Notes under the pieces: model-generated | Databases searched by the model: none | What the model was told of the DNA's origin: nothing | The model's input: only the letters and a program-made list of their open reading frames with translations | Assembly: GCF_026341825.1 (NCBI RefSeq) | Contig: NZ_JAPENY010000003.1 | Location: 1,426,001-1,490,000, forward strand | DNA length: 64,000 nucleotides | Origin: Streptomyces sp. NBC_00620 | GTDB taxonomy: Bacteria > Actinomycetota > Actinomycetes > Streptomycetales > Streptomycetaceae | Direction: 5' to 3' | Translations under genes and position numbers: made by a program | Shown: positions 50,904 through 59,891 of the stretch, piece by piece | How the letters are laid out: every line of letters starts with the position of its first letter | Numbering within the stretch: position 1 is the stretch's first letter

Positions 50904-52694
50904 TCAGCGCCTGACGACCGGCAGCTCCAGCACCCCGGTGTTCCGCGGCCCGCTGGTGATGGTCACCGGCTTGATCCCCTTGTTCCCGAAGTACGCGTCA
51001 TCGCTGGCCGCGACGACGAACTGGAGCCGGTGCCCGGCCTCGTACCGATGGACGATCCCCGGCAGCGAGACGGTGAAGCTCTTCGTCACGTCCGGTACCC
51101 GTACCGGTGCCACCAGTCGGTGCACCAGCGTCTTGGTGCCGTCGGGCGCCACGTCGTACAGCTTGGCAAAGAGGACCAGCTTGTCGGCGGCGTCGCCGGA
51201 GTTCTGCACCGCCTCGGTCTTCGGCGAGACCACCTTCAGTGTGGCCTTGGGCGCACCGACGACATCGATCGAGCGGGTCAGGGGCTCGCTCGTCCAGCCG
51301 AGGTAGGTGCCCTCCGTGTCGTACGGCGCCGGATCGGGCACCCCGACCCAGCCGGCGAGTGAGCTCTCGGAGTGGCTGGTGGGCCCCGGTGCGTTGGTGT
51401 ACTCGCGGCTGCCGCGCACGACCTTCTTGCGGTTGTCGACGAGCTTGCCGTCCCCGGAGAGGTAGAGCTTCTCGCTGAGTGCGGGTACCCGCGAGGCCGT
51501 GTCGTAGGTGCTGTTCGGGTCGGTGATCCAGTCGCGGTAGTACGCGAAGGAGGGTCCGGTGTCGACGCCCTTGCGGTGCTGGAGGTAGCGGTCGAACCAG
51601 GCGAGGATCCGCCTGCCGACGTAACTCGTCTCCAAGTTGCCCTGGCTCAGGTTGAGTTCACCGGTCGACGGGTCGGTGAGCCCGCCGCTGTGCCCCCACG
51701 ACTGCCAGATCATCTTCGTCGTGGTGCCCTGCGCCTTGAGGGTCTTGTACGTCGCGGTCGCCTCGTTGAGGTTGAAGAGGGTGTCGGCCTGTCCCTGGAC
51801 CAGGAGGGTCGGCGCCTTCACCTTGCTGAGGTAGGAGACGGGCGACACGCTGCGGGAGTAGCTGAGCAGGGGGCCGGTCTTGGCGGCCGGGTAGCTCCCC
51901 GAGTTCAGCGTCCGGATGGTCGCGCAGGCGTCGCTCGCGAAGTGCAGGCAGGTGCCGGAGTTGATGCGGGAGGGGTCCAGGTTCGCCAGGGTCAGCGGCA
52001 GGCTCTCGCCGATCAGGTAGAAGCCGTTGGTCCACTGCCACTTGAAGGCTCCGGGCACGGAACGGGCGCCGGCGGCGTTGTTCGGGTCGAGGGCGTACGA
52101 CAGGTCGTTCCAGGTGATCATCGGGACGAGTGCGTCGACGCGGTGGTCCACGGCGGCGGTGGCCATCTGGACGGCACCCCCGTAGGAGCCGCCGATCATG
52201 CCGACGCGCGGGTCGCCCTTGCCGTCGCGGGTGACATAGTCGGCCTTCGTTCCGTCGTCGGCGGCGCGCGTGCCGGCCAGGAAGTCGACGAGGCGGGAGG
52301 CGGCCATTCCGTCCACGCGTGGGTCGTCGAGGGAGATCAGGCAGCCGGACCGGCCGAAGCCGAGCCCCGAGTAGACGAGTCCGACGTATCCACGGGCGGC
52401 GAACGCCTTGCCGATGGCGTCCGTCGAGCCGTCCGACTTGCTTCCGCCGAAGCCGTTGGTGGCGAGCACGGCGGGGGCGGTGTGACGGCGGTCCACACCT
52501 GCGGGCCGGTAGACGTCGGCGTCGATCGTGCAGGTGCTGCCACCGGCCTGGACGGTGAACTTCAGGGCGGTGACGGTGTACTGACCGGTGGCCGAGGCGG
52601 CGGGCGCGGTGATCGTGAGTGGCACCGTGAGCGCGGCGCCCACGACCAGAGCCAGCGATGCACGAGATCTGGGCACACGGGAACGACGGGACAC
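50904..52694 (-). CDS. secreted S15/CocE-like alpha/beta hydrolase
   Basis: 596 aa from the GTG at 52694, placed 5 nt after GGAGG; an earlier GTG 12 bp upstream lies inside that site. A signal peptide (about 1-35, SLALVVGAALTVPLTITAPAASA) precedes an alpha/beta hydrolase: MIGGSYGGAVQMA with nucleophile Ser170, VQGQADTLF with Asp, and SWGHSGG with His. The C-terminal jelly-roll half is that of X-Pro dipeptidyl-peptidase and CocE-type esterases. Both peptidase and esterase activity are possible. A TetR-type palindrome (52739-52752) lies upstream. Confidence 0.9.
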   Translation of the reverse strand: MSRRSRVPRSRASLALVVGAALTVPLTITAPAASATGQYTVTALKFTVQAGGSTCTIDADVYRPAGVDRRHTAPAVLATNGFGGSKSDGSTDAIGKAFAARGYVGLVYSGLGFGRSGCLISLDDPRVDGMAASRLVDFLAGTRAADDGTKADYVTRDGKGDPRVGMIGGSYGGAVQMATAAVDHRVDALVPMITWNDLSYALDPNNAAGARSVPGAFKWQWTNGFYLIGESLPLTLANLDPSRINSGTCLHFASDACATIRTLNSGSYPAAKTGPLLSYSRSVSPVSYLSKVKAPTLLVQGQADTLFNLNEATATYKTLKAQGTTTKMIWQSWGHSGGLTDPSTGELNLSQGNLETSYVGRRILAWFDRYLQHRKGVDTGPSFAYYRDWITDPNSTYDTASRVPALSEKLYLSGDGKLVDNRKKVVRGSREYTNAPGPTSHSESSLAGWVGVPDPAPYDTEGTYLGWTSEPLTRSIDVVGAPKATLKVVSPKTEAVQNSGDAADKLVLFAKLYDVAPDGTKTLVHRLVAPVRVPDVTKSFTVSLPGIVHRYEAGHRLQFVVAASDDAYFGNKGIKPVTITSGPRNTGVLELPVVRR

Positions 52695-52738
52695 AAAGAC
52701 CTCCACGCTGAGGACAACCCGACTGCGTCGGGCGGTAC

Positions 52739-52752
52739 TTACCGACCAGTAA
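52739..52752. promoter_or_regulatory. TetR-type palindromic operator candidate
   Basis: TTACCGACCAGTAA, with TTAC and GTAA as inverted ends, resembles the TTACYGACYRGTAA-like sites of TetR-family repressors. It lies 45 bp upstream of the S15-like hydrolase gene. No TetR-family gene lies in the window. Confidence 0.5.
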
Positions 52753-52829
52753 TCATGTTGTGACGCGTGTCAGCCGTGGTCAACCACCGCGCCGGGTGTT
52801 TCTCGACGGATGTTCGGCGTGCTGCGGCG

Positions 52830-53759
52830 CTAGGCGAGAGCGGGCTCCTCCAAGGTCAACGTCCCGGCGTCGGCGTCGAGTTCGGCCCTGACTCCGAGGG
52901 GCATCGTCAGCGCGCCCGCTCCGTGGCCGAACCCGAACTCCTCGAGGATCGGCACCCCGAGCCCGCCGAGCCGGTCGGCCAGCAGCGCCCGCACCTCCGC
53001 GGAGGGGCCGCAGTCCGCCCAGGAGCCGAGCAGGATCCCGGCGACCCCGTCGAACCATCCTGCGCGCAGGAGTTGGGTGAGATACCGGTCGAGCCGGTAC
53101 GTCTCCTCACCCACGTCCTCCAGGCAGAGCAGCCCGCCCCGCGCGGAGGTCCGGGCGTACGGCGTGCCCAGTTCCGCGGCGAGCAGGCAGAGGCACCCGC
53201 CGAGCAGCACTCCGCCGGCCCGCCCCGGTACGAGAGCGCCGCGACGGCTGGACGAGGCGATGGTCCGCACGGTCTCCGGCTCAAAGAGCGTCGCCCGCAG
53301 ATGCTCCTGCGCCTTCGCGTTCTTGAGGAAGTCGGCAGAGGCCGCCATCGGCCCGTGCAGGGTCACCAGGCCCACGCGGGTCGCGAACGCCTCGTGCAGC
53401 GCCGTGATGTCGCTGTAGCCGAGGAACACCTTGGGTCCGGCGGCCCGTATCGCGTCCCAGTCGAGGAGGTCGACCATGCGCTGCACACCGTATCCGCCGC
53501 GGGCGCACAGCACCGCGTCCACATCCGGGTCGCACCAGGCGGCCTGGAAGTCGGCGGCCCGGTCGGCGTCCGTGCCCGCGAGATAGTCGAACTCCGCGTG
53601 CCGGTCCAGGACATGGGGTGCCACGAAGGGGTCGAGGTCCCAGCCGCGCAGGATGTCGAGGCCGGTCCGCAGCCGTTCCTCGGGTACGGGCCCGCTGGGC
53701 GCGACGACGGCGACGCGGGAACCGGGAACGAGACGCGCGGGGCGGGTCAGTGGCTTCAC
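52830..53759 (-). CDS. S66-family L,D-carboxypeptidase
   Basis: 309 aa from the GTG at 53759, with GGAG 8 nt upstream. It has the S66 (LdcA-type) fold: VAVVAPSGPVPEERL at the start, ARGGYGVQRMVDLLD and the nucleophile Ser116 in GYSDITALHE; EDVGEETYRLDRYLTQ and GFGHGAG later carry the Glu and His of the triad. LdcA removes the terminal D-Ala from murein tetrapeptide during recycling; MccF-like immunity members also exist. It is the last gene of a leftward peptidase run, 31 bp behind the S9 gene. Confidence 0.93.
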   Translation of the reverse strand: MKPLTRPARLVPGSRVAVVAPSGPVPEERLRTGLDILRGWDLDPFVAPHVLDRHAEFDYLAGTDADRAADFQAAWCDPDVDAVLCARGGYGVQRMVDLLDWDAIRAAGPKVFLGYSDITALHEAFATRVGLVTLHGPMAASADFLKNAKAQEHLRATLFEPETVRTIASSSRRGALVPGRAGGVLLGGCLCLLAAELGTPYARTSARGGLLCLEDVGEETYRLDRYLTQLLRAGWFDGVAGILLGSWADCGPSAEVRALLADRLGGLGVPILEEFGFGHGAGALTMPLGVRAELDADAGTLTLEEPALA

Positions 53760-53790
53760 TGGGCGGACTCCGTGGTGTGGACGGCAGGCT

Positions 53791-55752
53791 TCATTTGGCG
53801 AGTTCCAATGTCGGGACACCGGGCGGATTCAGCCCGAAGACCTGTGCGTACAGGGAGAGTTCGGCCTCCAGGACCCGCACCGTCGTCTCGGCCCGCCGGA
53901 AGCCGTGCCCCTCTCCCTCGAAGGCGATGTAGGCGTGCGGAACGCGTCGTCCCTCCGCCTCGAGCCTGGCGAGGAACCGCTCGCACTGCGCGGGCGGACA
54001 GATGACGTCGTCGAGGCCCTGGAGCAGCAGGAAGGGTGCGCCGATGCGGTCGGCATGCAGGGTGGGCGACCGCTGCGCGTACCGGGCCGGCACCTCGGTG
54101 AGCGGCCCGATCAGGGTCTCCAGGTACTGCGACTCGAAGTCGTGGGTCTCTCCCGAGGCCCAGGCGGCGAGGTCGAGGATCGGGTAGAGGATCGTGCCGC
54201 AGGCGTACACGTCGGTGCTCGTCAGGGACGCGGCCGTCGTCCAGCCGCCCGCGCTGCCTCCGCGGATGGCGAGCCGCCGCCGGTCCGCGGTGCCCTCGTC
54301 CGCCAGCGAGAGCGCGACGGCCGTGCAGTCCTCGACGTCGACGACGCCCCACTGTTCCCGCAGCCGGTTGCGGTACTCCCGCCCGTGCCCCGTCGATCCT
54401 CCGTAGTTGACCTCGGCGACGCCGATGCCCCGAGAGGTGAAGTAGGCGATCTCCAGGTCGAGCACGAGCGGGGCCCGGCTGGTGGGGCCGCCGTGCGCCC
54501 GGACGACGTACGGCGGCAGTTCGTCGTCGGGTGCCATGTGGCCGGGGTGGTGCGGCGGATAGATGTGTGCGTGGATCTCGCGTCCGGCGGGGCCGGTGAA
54601 GGTGCGGATCTGGGGCTCCGGGTAGTACGAGGGGTCCACCGGGTCGTCGTGCGCGGCGCCGGTGATCCGGGCGCGGCCGGTGCGGGCGTCCAGTTCGACG
54701 ACCTCGTACGCGCTGCGGGGGCTGGCCCCGATGCCCAGGATGCGGCTGCCGTGCGCGGCGAGCGTGGGGGCGAACTCGGTCCAGGGGCCCGCCGCGTCGA
54801 CGACCTCGCCGGTCTCCGGGTCCAGGATGCCGAGCGCGGTGGCGCCCCGCCCGTGCACGACGGCGATCAGCCCGTCCTCCAGCGGTGCGAACCAGCGTTG
54901 GCCGATCTTCCACAGCGGCCCGCCGAACTCCTCCTCGCGGGGGCACACGGGCACCCCGTCGCGGTACAGGTTCCACCAGCCGGTGCGATCACTGGCGTAC
55001 AGCAGGGCGCCGTCGATGCCCCACTCGGCCTGGGCGATCGACTCGTCGGGGCCGCCGGCCACCGTGCGGGCCTCCAGAAGCGTCCCGTCGTCGGCCACCT
55101 CGGCGACAATCAGTTCCGTGCCGTCCCACGGCATCCGCGGATGGTCCCAGGCGAGCCAGGCCGCGCGTCCGCCGTCGGGCGAGAGGCGGGGCCCGGTGAC
55201 GAACCGGTGGCGTGCGTCGGTGAGTTCACGTACGGCGTCCCGGTCCTGCGCCGCCGAACCGTCCAGTGGCACCGCGGCGAGGACCCGCCGTACGTCGGTC
55301 GGCCCGTCCCCGGTGAACTCCTCGAGTACGCACCACACTTCGCCCCGCTCCACCCGCAACTGCGGGTCCACCCAGCGCAGTCCGCCGCCGACGAGCGAGA
55401 CCGGAGTCAACGGGCGTGGTTCACGGCCTGCTTCGTACAGATACAGCCGCTGGTCGGCGAAATCTACAAACACCACCAGCGGCCCTTCGGGGCGCATCTC
55501 CCCGGCCCATGCCTGCCCGCCGTACTCGATGACCCGGCTGCGCACGTTCCACGGGGCGGGCAGCACCGACTCCTCCGTACCGTCGGCCTTCCGCCGTACG
55601 AGGGTGCGCCGCCCGCCCTCCGTGGGCCGGGGTTCCGTCCACCACGACTCGTCGCCGACGAAGCCGACGGAGTCGGGGTGCCCGTCGTGCGCGGCGGCGA
55701 GGGTAGCGTCGATGGGTGAGGGCCACGATCCGTACGCCAAGGTCTGCACCAT
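53791..55752 (-). CDS. S9-family prolyl oligopeptidase-like peptidase
   Basis: 653 aa from the ATG at 55752. An N-terminal seven-bladed propeller is followed by an alpha/beta hydrolase with nucleophile Ser500 in RGGSAGG, an Asp in LQGLDDVICPP and a His in EGEGHGF. It is an acylaminoacyl-peptidase/dipeptidyl-peptidase-like enzyme acting in the cytoplasm (no signal peptide). It is closely spaced to M20 upstream (30 bp) and S66 downstream (31 bp), so all are likely co-transcribed. Confidence 0.92.
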   Translation of the reverse strand: MVQTLAYGSWPSPIDATLAAAHDGHPDSVGFVGDESWWTEPRPTEGGRRTLVRRKADGTEESVLPAPWNVRSRVIEYGGQAWAGEMRPEGPLVVFVDFADQRLYLYEAGREPRPLTPVSLVGGGLRWVDPQLRVERGEVWCVLEEFTGDGPTDVRRVLAAVPLDGSAAQDRDAVRELTDARHRFVTGPRLSPDGGRAAWLAWDHPRMPWDGTELIVAEVADDGTLLEARTVAGGPDESIAQAEWGIDGALLYASDRTGWWNLYRDGVPVCPREEEFGGPLWKIGQRWFAPLEDGLIAVVHGRGATALGILDPETGEVVDAAGPWTEFAPTLAAHGSRILGIGASPRSAYEVVELDARTGRARITGAAHDDPVDPSYYPEPQIRTFTGPAGREIHAHIYPPHHPGHMAPDDELPPYVVRAHGGPTSRAPLVLDLEIAYFTSRGIGVAEVNYGGSTGHGREYRNRLREQWGVVDVEDCTAVALSLADEGTADRRRLAIRGGSAGGWTTAASLTSTDVYACGTILYPILDLAAWASGETHDFESQYLETLIGPLTEVPARYAQRSPTLHADRIGAPFLLLQGLDDVICPPAQCERFLARLEAEGRRVPHAYIAFEGEGHGFRRAETTVRVLEAELSLYAQVFGLNPPGVPTLELAK

Positions 55753-55782
55753 GTCCCCCACTATCCCCGCATCCCTACACGT

Positions 55783-57087
55783 CTAGGCCGTGCGCAGGAA
55801 ACGGTCCAGGACGCGGACGCCGAAGTGGAGCGCCTCGACCGGGACGCGCTCGTCGACGCCGTGGAAGAGGGCCTGGTAGTCGAGACCCTCCGGGAGCTTC
55901 AGCGGCGTGAATCCGTAGCCGGTGATGCCGAGGCGCGAGAACTGCTTGGCGTCCGTGCCGCCCGACATGCAGTACGGCACCACATGTCCCTCGGGCGCGA
56001 ACTCCTCGACGGCGGCGCGCATCCTCGCGTACGTCGCCGACTCCAGCGGCGCCTGCAGGGCCACCTCGCGGTGCTCGAACTCCCACTCCACGTCCGGTCC
56101 GGTGAGCCGGTCGAGGGTGGCGCGGAACTCGTCCTCGTGTCCGTACAGATACCGGCCGTCGACGTGCGCGACGGCCTCCCCCGGAATCACGTTGATCTTG
56201 TAACCGGCGCTGAGCATGGTCGGGTTGGCGCTGTTGCGCACGGTCGACTCGACGAGCGTGGCGGCGGGACCGAGCTTGGCCAGCAGGCCGTCGACGTCCT
56301 CGAAGTCGGCGTCGACGCCGTACACGGCGGCGAGTTCGGTGAGCGCCGCGCGCACGGTCGGAGTGAGCCGCAGCGGCCACTCGTGCGCGCCGATCCGCGC
56401 GACCGCCTCGGCCAGCCGCGTCACCGCGTTGCTCCGGTTCACCTTGGAGCCGTGCCCCGCCCGGCCGCGCGCGGTGAGCTTGAGCCAGCCGGTGCCGCGC
56501 TCGCCCGCCGCGATCGGGTACAGCTCGCGCCCGCTGCCGTCGTGGAAGGTGAACGCCCCGGACTCGCTGACGCCTTCGGTGCATCCCTCGAAGAGCCCCG
56601 GGTGATGGTCGGCGAGGAAACCCGAGCCGTCGACGGCGCTCGCCTCCTCGTCGGCGGTGAACGCGATCACGAGGTCACGCCGGGGCCGTACGCCCGTACG
56701 CGCCCAGGCCCGCACGACCGCCAGGATCATCGCGTCCATGTTCTTCATGTCGATGGCGCCGCGCCCCCAGACGACCCCGTCGCGGACCTCCCCGGAGAAC
56801 GGGTGCACGCTCCAGTCCTCGGCCTGCGCGGGCACGACGTCCAGGTGACCGTGCACGAGCAGCGCGTCGGCCGAGGGGTCGGTGCCTTCGAGGCGGGCGA
56901 CGACGTTCGTACGTCCCTTGGTGCGCTCGAGGAGGGTGGGCTCCAGGCCCGCCTCGGCCAGCAGGGCGGCGGCGTACTCGGCGGCCGGGCGCTCCTGGCA
57001 GTCCCCGCCGCCCCGGTTGGTGGTGTCGATGCGGATGAGGTCGGAGGTGAACCGGACTACCTCGTCCAGCGCCTGCGCGTCAGCCAT
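55783..57087 (-). CDS. M20/M25/M40-family metallopeptidase
   Basis: 434 aa from the ATG at 57087 with GGAGGAG upstream. The M20 catalytic signature is complete: LLVHGHLDVVP with His81 and Asp83, GRGAIDMKN with Asp113, FTADEEAS with catalytic Glu, ESGAF, and the C-terminal CMSGGTDAKQF with a Zn-binding site and FHGVDER with His. A dimerisation domain follows the YPIAAGERG segment. It is probably a cytoplasmic dipeptidase or deacylase. The start overlaps the upstream M55 stop by 8 bp (57080-57087). Confidence 0.94.
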   Translation of the reverse strand: MADAQALDEVVRFTSDLIRIDTTNRGGGDCQERPAAEYAAALLAEAGLEPTLLERTKGRTNVVARLEGTDPSADALLVHGHLDVVPAQAEDWSVHPFSGEVRDGVVWGRGAIDMKNMDAMILAVVRAWARTGVRPRRDLVIAFTADEEASAVDGSGFLADHHPGLFEGCTEGVSESGAFTFHDGSGRELYPIAAGERGTGWLKLTARGRAGHGSKVNRSNAVTRLAEAVARIGAHEWPLRLTPTVRAALTELAAVYGVDADFEDVDGLLAKLGPAATLVESTVRNSANPTMLSAGYKINVIPGEAVAHVDGRYLYGHEDEFRATLDRLTGPDVEWEFEHREVALQAPLESATYARMRAAVEEFAPEGHVVPYCMSGGTDAKQFSRLGITGYGFTPLKLPEGLDYQALFHGVDERVPVEALHFGVRVLDRFLRTA

Positions 57088-57913
57088 ACTGCTCCTCCAC
57101 CGCGGCCGACACGATCGTCGTGACCGCCTTGAACGTGCGGATTCCCTCGTACATGGTGCCGCTGGTGTACGCCACCTGCCGCTCCCCGACACGCTCGACG
57201 CCCGGCACCACGGTCGCCGCCATCGACAGGTGCTCGGCGTCGAACTCCAGCATCACGGTGAACGGGCCGCCCACGAACGGTTCCTGACGGACCGCCAGGG
57301 ACGCTGCCTCCTTGGCCGCGGCGCGGATGTCGGCGGCGGTCCTGGAGGGCGTACGGCACACGGCCGCGTACCGGGACACATGGTCCTTGACGGCGACCTT
57401 CAGTGCCCCGGGCGCGTAGCCGAGCGCGTCCTCGCAGGCCAGGTCGTCCCCGGTGACGAGCACGACGGGCACGCCGTACTCGGCGACCACATGGGAGTTG
57501 AGGAGCCCCTCACTGGCGCGTACGTCGTTCACCCACACGCCGGTGATGGAGTTCGCGAGATAGGTGTGGGCGAGGACGCCCTCCATGCCGGCGCCCGCGT
57601 GGTAACCGACGAAGGCGATCCCGTCCACGTCACCGTGCTGCACGCCCTCCACCATGGACAGCGACTTGTGCCGCCCGGTGAGCATCTCCGCTCTCCCGTC
57701 CAGCTGTTCGAGCAGCAGATTCCGCATGGTCCAGTGGGCCTCGTTGATCAGCACCTCGTCGGCGCCGCCGTCGAAGAAGCCGAGGACGGCGGCGTTGACG
57801 TCCGAGGTGAACATCGCACGGCACCGCTCCCACTGCGGTGTCCCGGGCAGCACGTCGGCGGGCCAGGTCACCCCGGTGGCGCCTTCCATGTCGGCGCTGA
57901 TGAGGATCTTCAT
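57080..57913 (-). CDS. M55-family D-aminopeptidase (DppA-like)
   Basis: 277 aa. The DppA signature starts the protein: MKILISADMEGATGV, with metal ligands Asp8 and Glu10. INEAHWTMRN and GYHAGAGMEGVLAHT supply further His ligands. DppA is a zinc D-aminopeptidase specific for D-Ala-D-Ala and similar D-peptides. It overlaps the M20 gene by 8 bp, suggesting coupled translation and joint use. It heads the leftward peptidase series that ends with L,D-carboxypeptidase. Confidence 0.93.
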   Translation of the reverse strand: MKILISADMEGATGVTWPADVLPGTPQWERCRAMFTSDVNAAVLGFFDGGADEVLINEAHWTMRNLLLEQLDGRAEMLTGRHKSLSMVEGVQHGDVDGIAFVGYHAGAGMEGVLAHTYLANSITGVWVNDVRASEGLLNSHVVAEYGVPVVLVTGDDLACEDALGYAPGALKVAVKDHVSRYAAVCRTPSRTAADIRAAAKEAASLAVRQEPFVGGPFTVMLEFDAEHLSMAATVVPGVERVGERQVAYTSGTMYEGIRTFKAVTTIVSAAVEEQYG

Positions 57914-57978
57914 GGTGCGTCACGTTACGCATCGACGCGGAAACTCGCCACGAAGAGGCGGCGACGCACGCCATGGTG

Positions 57979-59418
57979 TCAGAGCGACGTCATGACGTGC
58001 TTGATCCGGGTGTAGTCCTCGAAGCCATACGCGGAGAGGTCCTTGCCGTAGCCGGACTTCTTGAACCCGCCGTGCGGCATCTCGGCGACGAGGGCCATGT
58101 GGGTGTTGATCCACACGCAGCCGAAGTCCAGGTTCTTCGACATCCGCATCGCCCGGGCGTGGTCCTTGGTCCACACCGAGGAGGCCAGTGCGTAGTCGAC
58201 GCCGTTGGCGTACTGCACGGCCTGGGCCTCGTCCGTGAAGGACTGGACGGTCATGACCGGGCCGAAGACCTCGTTCTGGATGATCTCGTCGTCCTGGCGG
58301 AGGCCGGAGACCACGGTCGGGGCGTAGAAGTAGCCCTTGTCGCCGACCCGGTGGCCGCCCGCCTCGACCTTGGCGTGCTCGGGGAGGCGCTCGATGAAGC
58401 CGCTGACCTGGGCGAGCTGACCCGCGTTGTTGAGCGGTCCGTACAGCACGTCCTCGTCGTCCGGCTGCCCGGTCCTCGTGTCGGCCGCGGCCTTGGCGAG
58501 CGCGGCGACGAACTCCTCGTGGACCGACTCGTGGACCAGGACGCGGGTCGCGGCCGTGCAGTCCTGACCGGCGTTGAAGAAGCCGCCCACCACCAGGTCC
58601 TCGACCGCCTTCGCCAGGTCGGCGTCCTCGAAGACCACCGCCGGGGCCTTGCCGCCGAGCTCCAGGTGGACCCGCTTGACGTCCTTGGCCGCGCTCTGGG
58701 CGACCTGGATGCCGGCGCGTACCGAACCGGTGATGGAGGCCATCGCCGGGGTCGGGTGCTCCACCATCAGGCGGCCGGTCTCACGGTCGCCGCAGACCAC
58801 GTTGAAGATGCCGCGGGGCAGCGCCAGCTCCTCCAGGACACCGCCGATGATCTCGGCGATCAGCACCGTGGAAGCCGGGGTGGTGTCGGAGGGCTTGAGG
58901 ACCACCGCGTTGCCCGCCGCGAGCGCCGGAGCGAACTTCCACACCGCCATCAGCAGGGGGTAGTTCCACGGCGCGACCTGTGCGCACACACCGACCGGCT
59001 CGCGGCGGATGATGGACGTCATCCCCTCCATGTACTCGCCGGCCGAGCGGCCCTCGAGCATCCTCGCCGCGCCGGCGAAGAAGCGGACCTGGTCGATGGC
59101 GGGGGCGAGTTCCTCGCCGCGGGTGAGGTGGAGCGGCTTGCCGGTGTCGCGGCTCTCCGCGGCGACCAGTTCGTCGGCCCGTGCCTCCATCGCGTCGGCG
59201 ATCTTCAGCAGTGTGCGCTGGCGCACGGACGGTGTGGTGTCGCGCCAGACGGGGAACGCCGCGGCCGCGGCCGCCATCGCCGCGTCGACGTCCGCCGCCC
59301 CCGAGAGCGGGGAGGTCGCGTAGACGTCACCGGTGGTGGGGTCCACCACATCGAGTGTGCGGCCGTCCGAGGCGTCGGCGAACGCACCGTCGATGTAGTT
59401 GCGGAACGTGCTGCTCAT
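57979..59418 (-). CDS. aldehyde dehydrogenase (aminobutyraldehyde dehydrogenase-like)
   Basis: 479 aa from the ATG at 59418 with GGAGAG upstream. It has the full ALDH fold: APWNYPLLMAVWKFAPALAAGNAVVLKPSD (NAD site), HLELGGKAPAVVFEDADL with catalytic Glu, and GQDCTAATRVLVHESV with catalytic Cys. The overall sequence resembles gamma-aminobutyraldehyde/betaine aldehyde dehydrogenases. It is the last gene of an operon with the SnoaL-like protein (16 bp) and the NCS1 permease, divergent from PucR. Polyamine, hydantoin or purine breakdown is possible. Confidence 0.93.
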   Translation of the reverse strand: MSSTFRNYIDGAFADASDGRTLDVVDPTTGDVYATSPLSGAADVDAAMAAAAAAFPVWRDTTPSVRQRTLLKIADAMEARADELVAAESRDTGKPLHLTRGEELAPAIDQVRFFAGAARMLEGRSAGEYMEGMTSIIRREPVGVCAQVAPWNYPLLMAVWKFAPALAAGNAVVLKPSDTTPASTVLIAEIIGGVLEELALPRGIFNVVCGDRETGRLMVEHPTPAMASITGSVRAGIQVAQSAAKDVKRVHLELGGKAPAVVFEDADLAKAVEDLVVGGFFNAGQDCTAATRVLVHESVHEEFVAALAKAAADTRTGQPDDEDVLYGPLNNAGQLAQVSGFIERLPEHAKVEAGGHRVGDKGYFYAPTVVSGLRQDDEIIQNEVFGPVMTVQSFTDEAQAVQYANGVDYALASSVWTKDHARAMRMSKNLDFGCVWINTHMALVAEMPHGGFKKSGYGKDLSAYGFEDYTRIKHVMTSL

Positions 59419-59434
59419 GGAACGTCTCTCCTGG

Positions 59435-59836
59435 TCAGGCGGCGGTGCGGGCGGACAGGTGCTCGTGGACGGCCGTCCAGCCGCCGTCGTCGGCACGGGC
59501 GAAGACGATGGTCTCCCGCTCGTGGACCGTCTCCTCGCCGGCGTGGGTGGCGACCCGGGTCTCGACGTCGTGGCTGAAGACGGCCGTGTCGCCGAAGGGC
59601 TGGATCAGCTGTGCGGACGAGGTGCAGCCGAGGATGCGGAAGCCGTCCTGCTCCACCCACTGCTGCCAGAGCACGCGGTACTCGGCCGTGGAGCCGAGCC
59701 GCTGCGGGGTGGTGTGGAAGACGAAGGTCGCGTCCGGGGCGAAGGCGCCGAAGTAGTCCTCGATGCGGCCCTCGGCGAAGGCGGCGACGAGCGCGTCCGC
59801 GGCGGCCCGGACTTCCTGGACGGTGGTGGTACTCAT
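59435..59836 (-). CDS. SnoaL-like/NTF2-fold protein
   Basis: 133 aa from the ATG at 59836. A SnoaL_3/DUF4440-like alpha+beta cone fold: VRAAADALVAAFAEGRIEDYFGAFAPDATFVFHTTPQRLGS and a C-terminal sheet (ETVHERETIVFARADDGGWTAVHEHLS). Such proteins are isomerases, hydrolases or non-catalytic partners. It lies between the NCS1 permease and ALDH genes of one operon, so it probably takes part in the same degradation pathway. The specific reaction cannot be given. Confidence 0.85.
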   Translation of the reverse strand: MSTTTVQEVRAAADALVAAFAEGRIEDYFGAFAPDATFVFHTTPQRLGSTAEYRVLWQQWVEQDGFRILGCTSSAQLIQPFGDTAVFSHDVETRVATHAGEETVHERETIVFARADDGGWTAVHEHLSARTAA

Positions 59837-59891
59837 GCACGGCTCCTGGTCGTGGATGAACGCGCGGCGTTCGGCTTCGGGGGGCGAGGGC

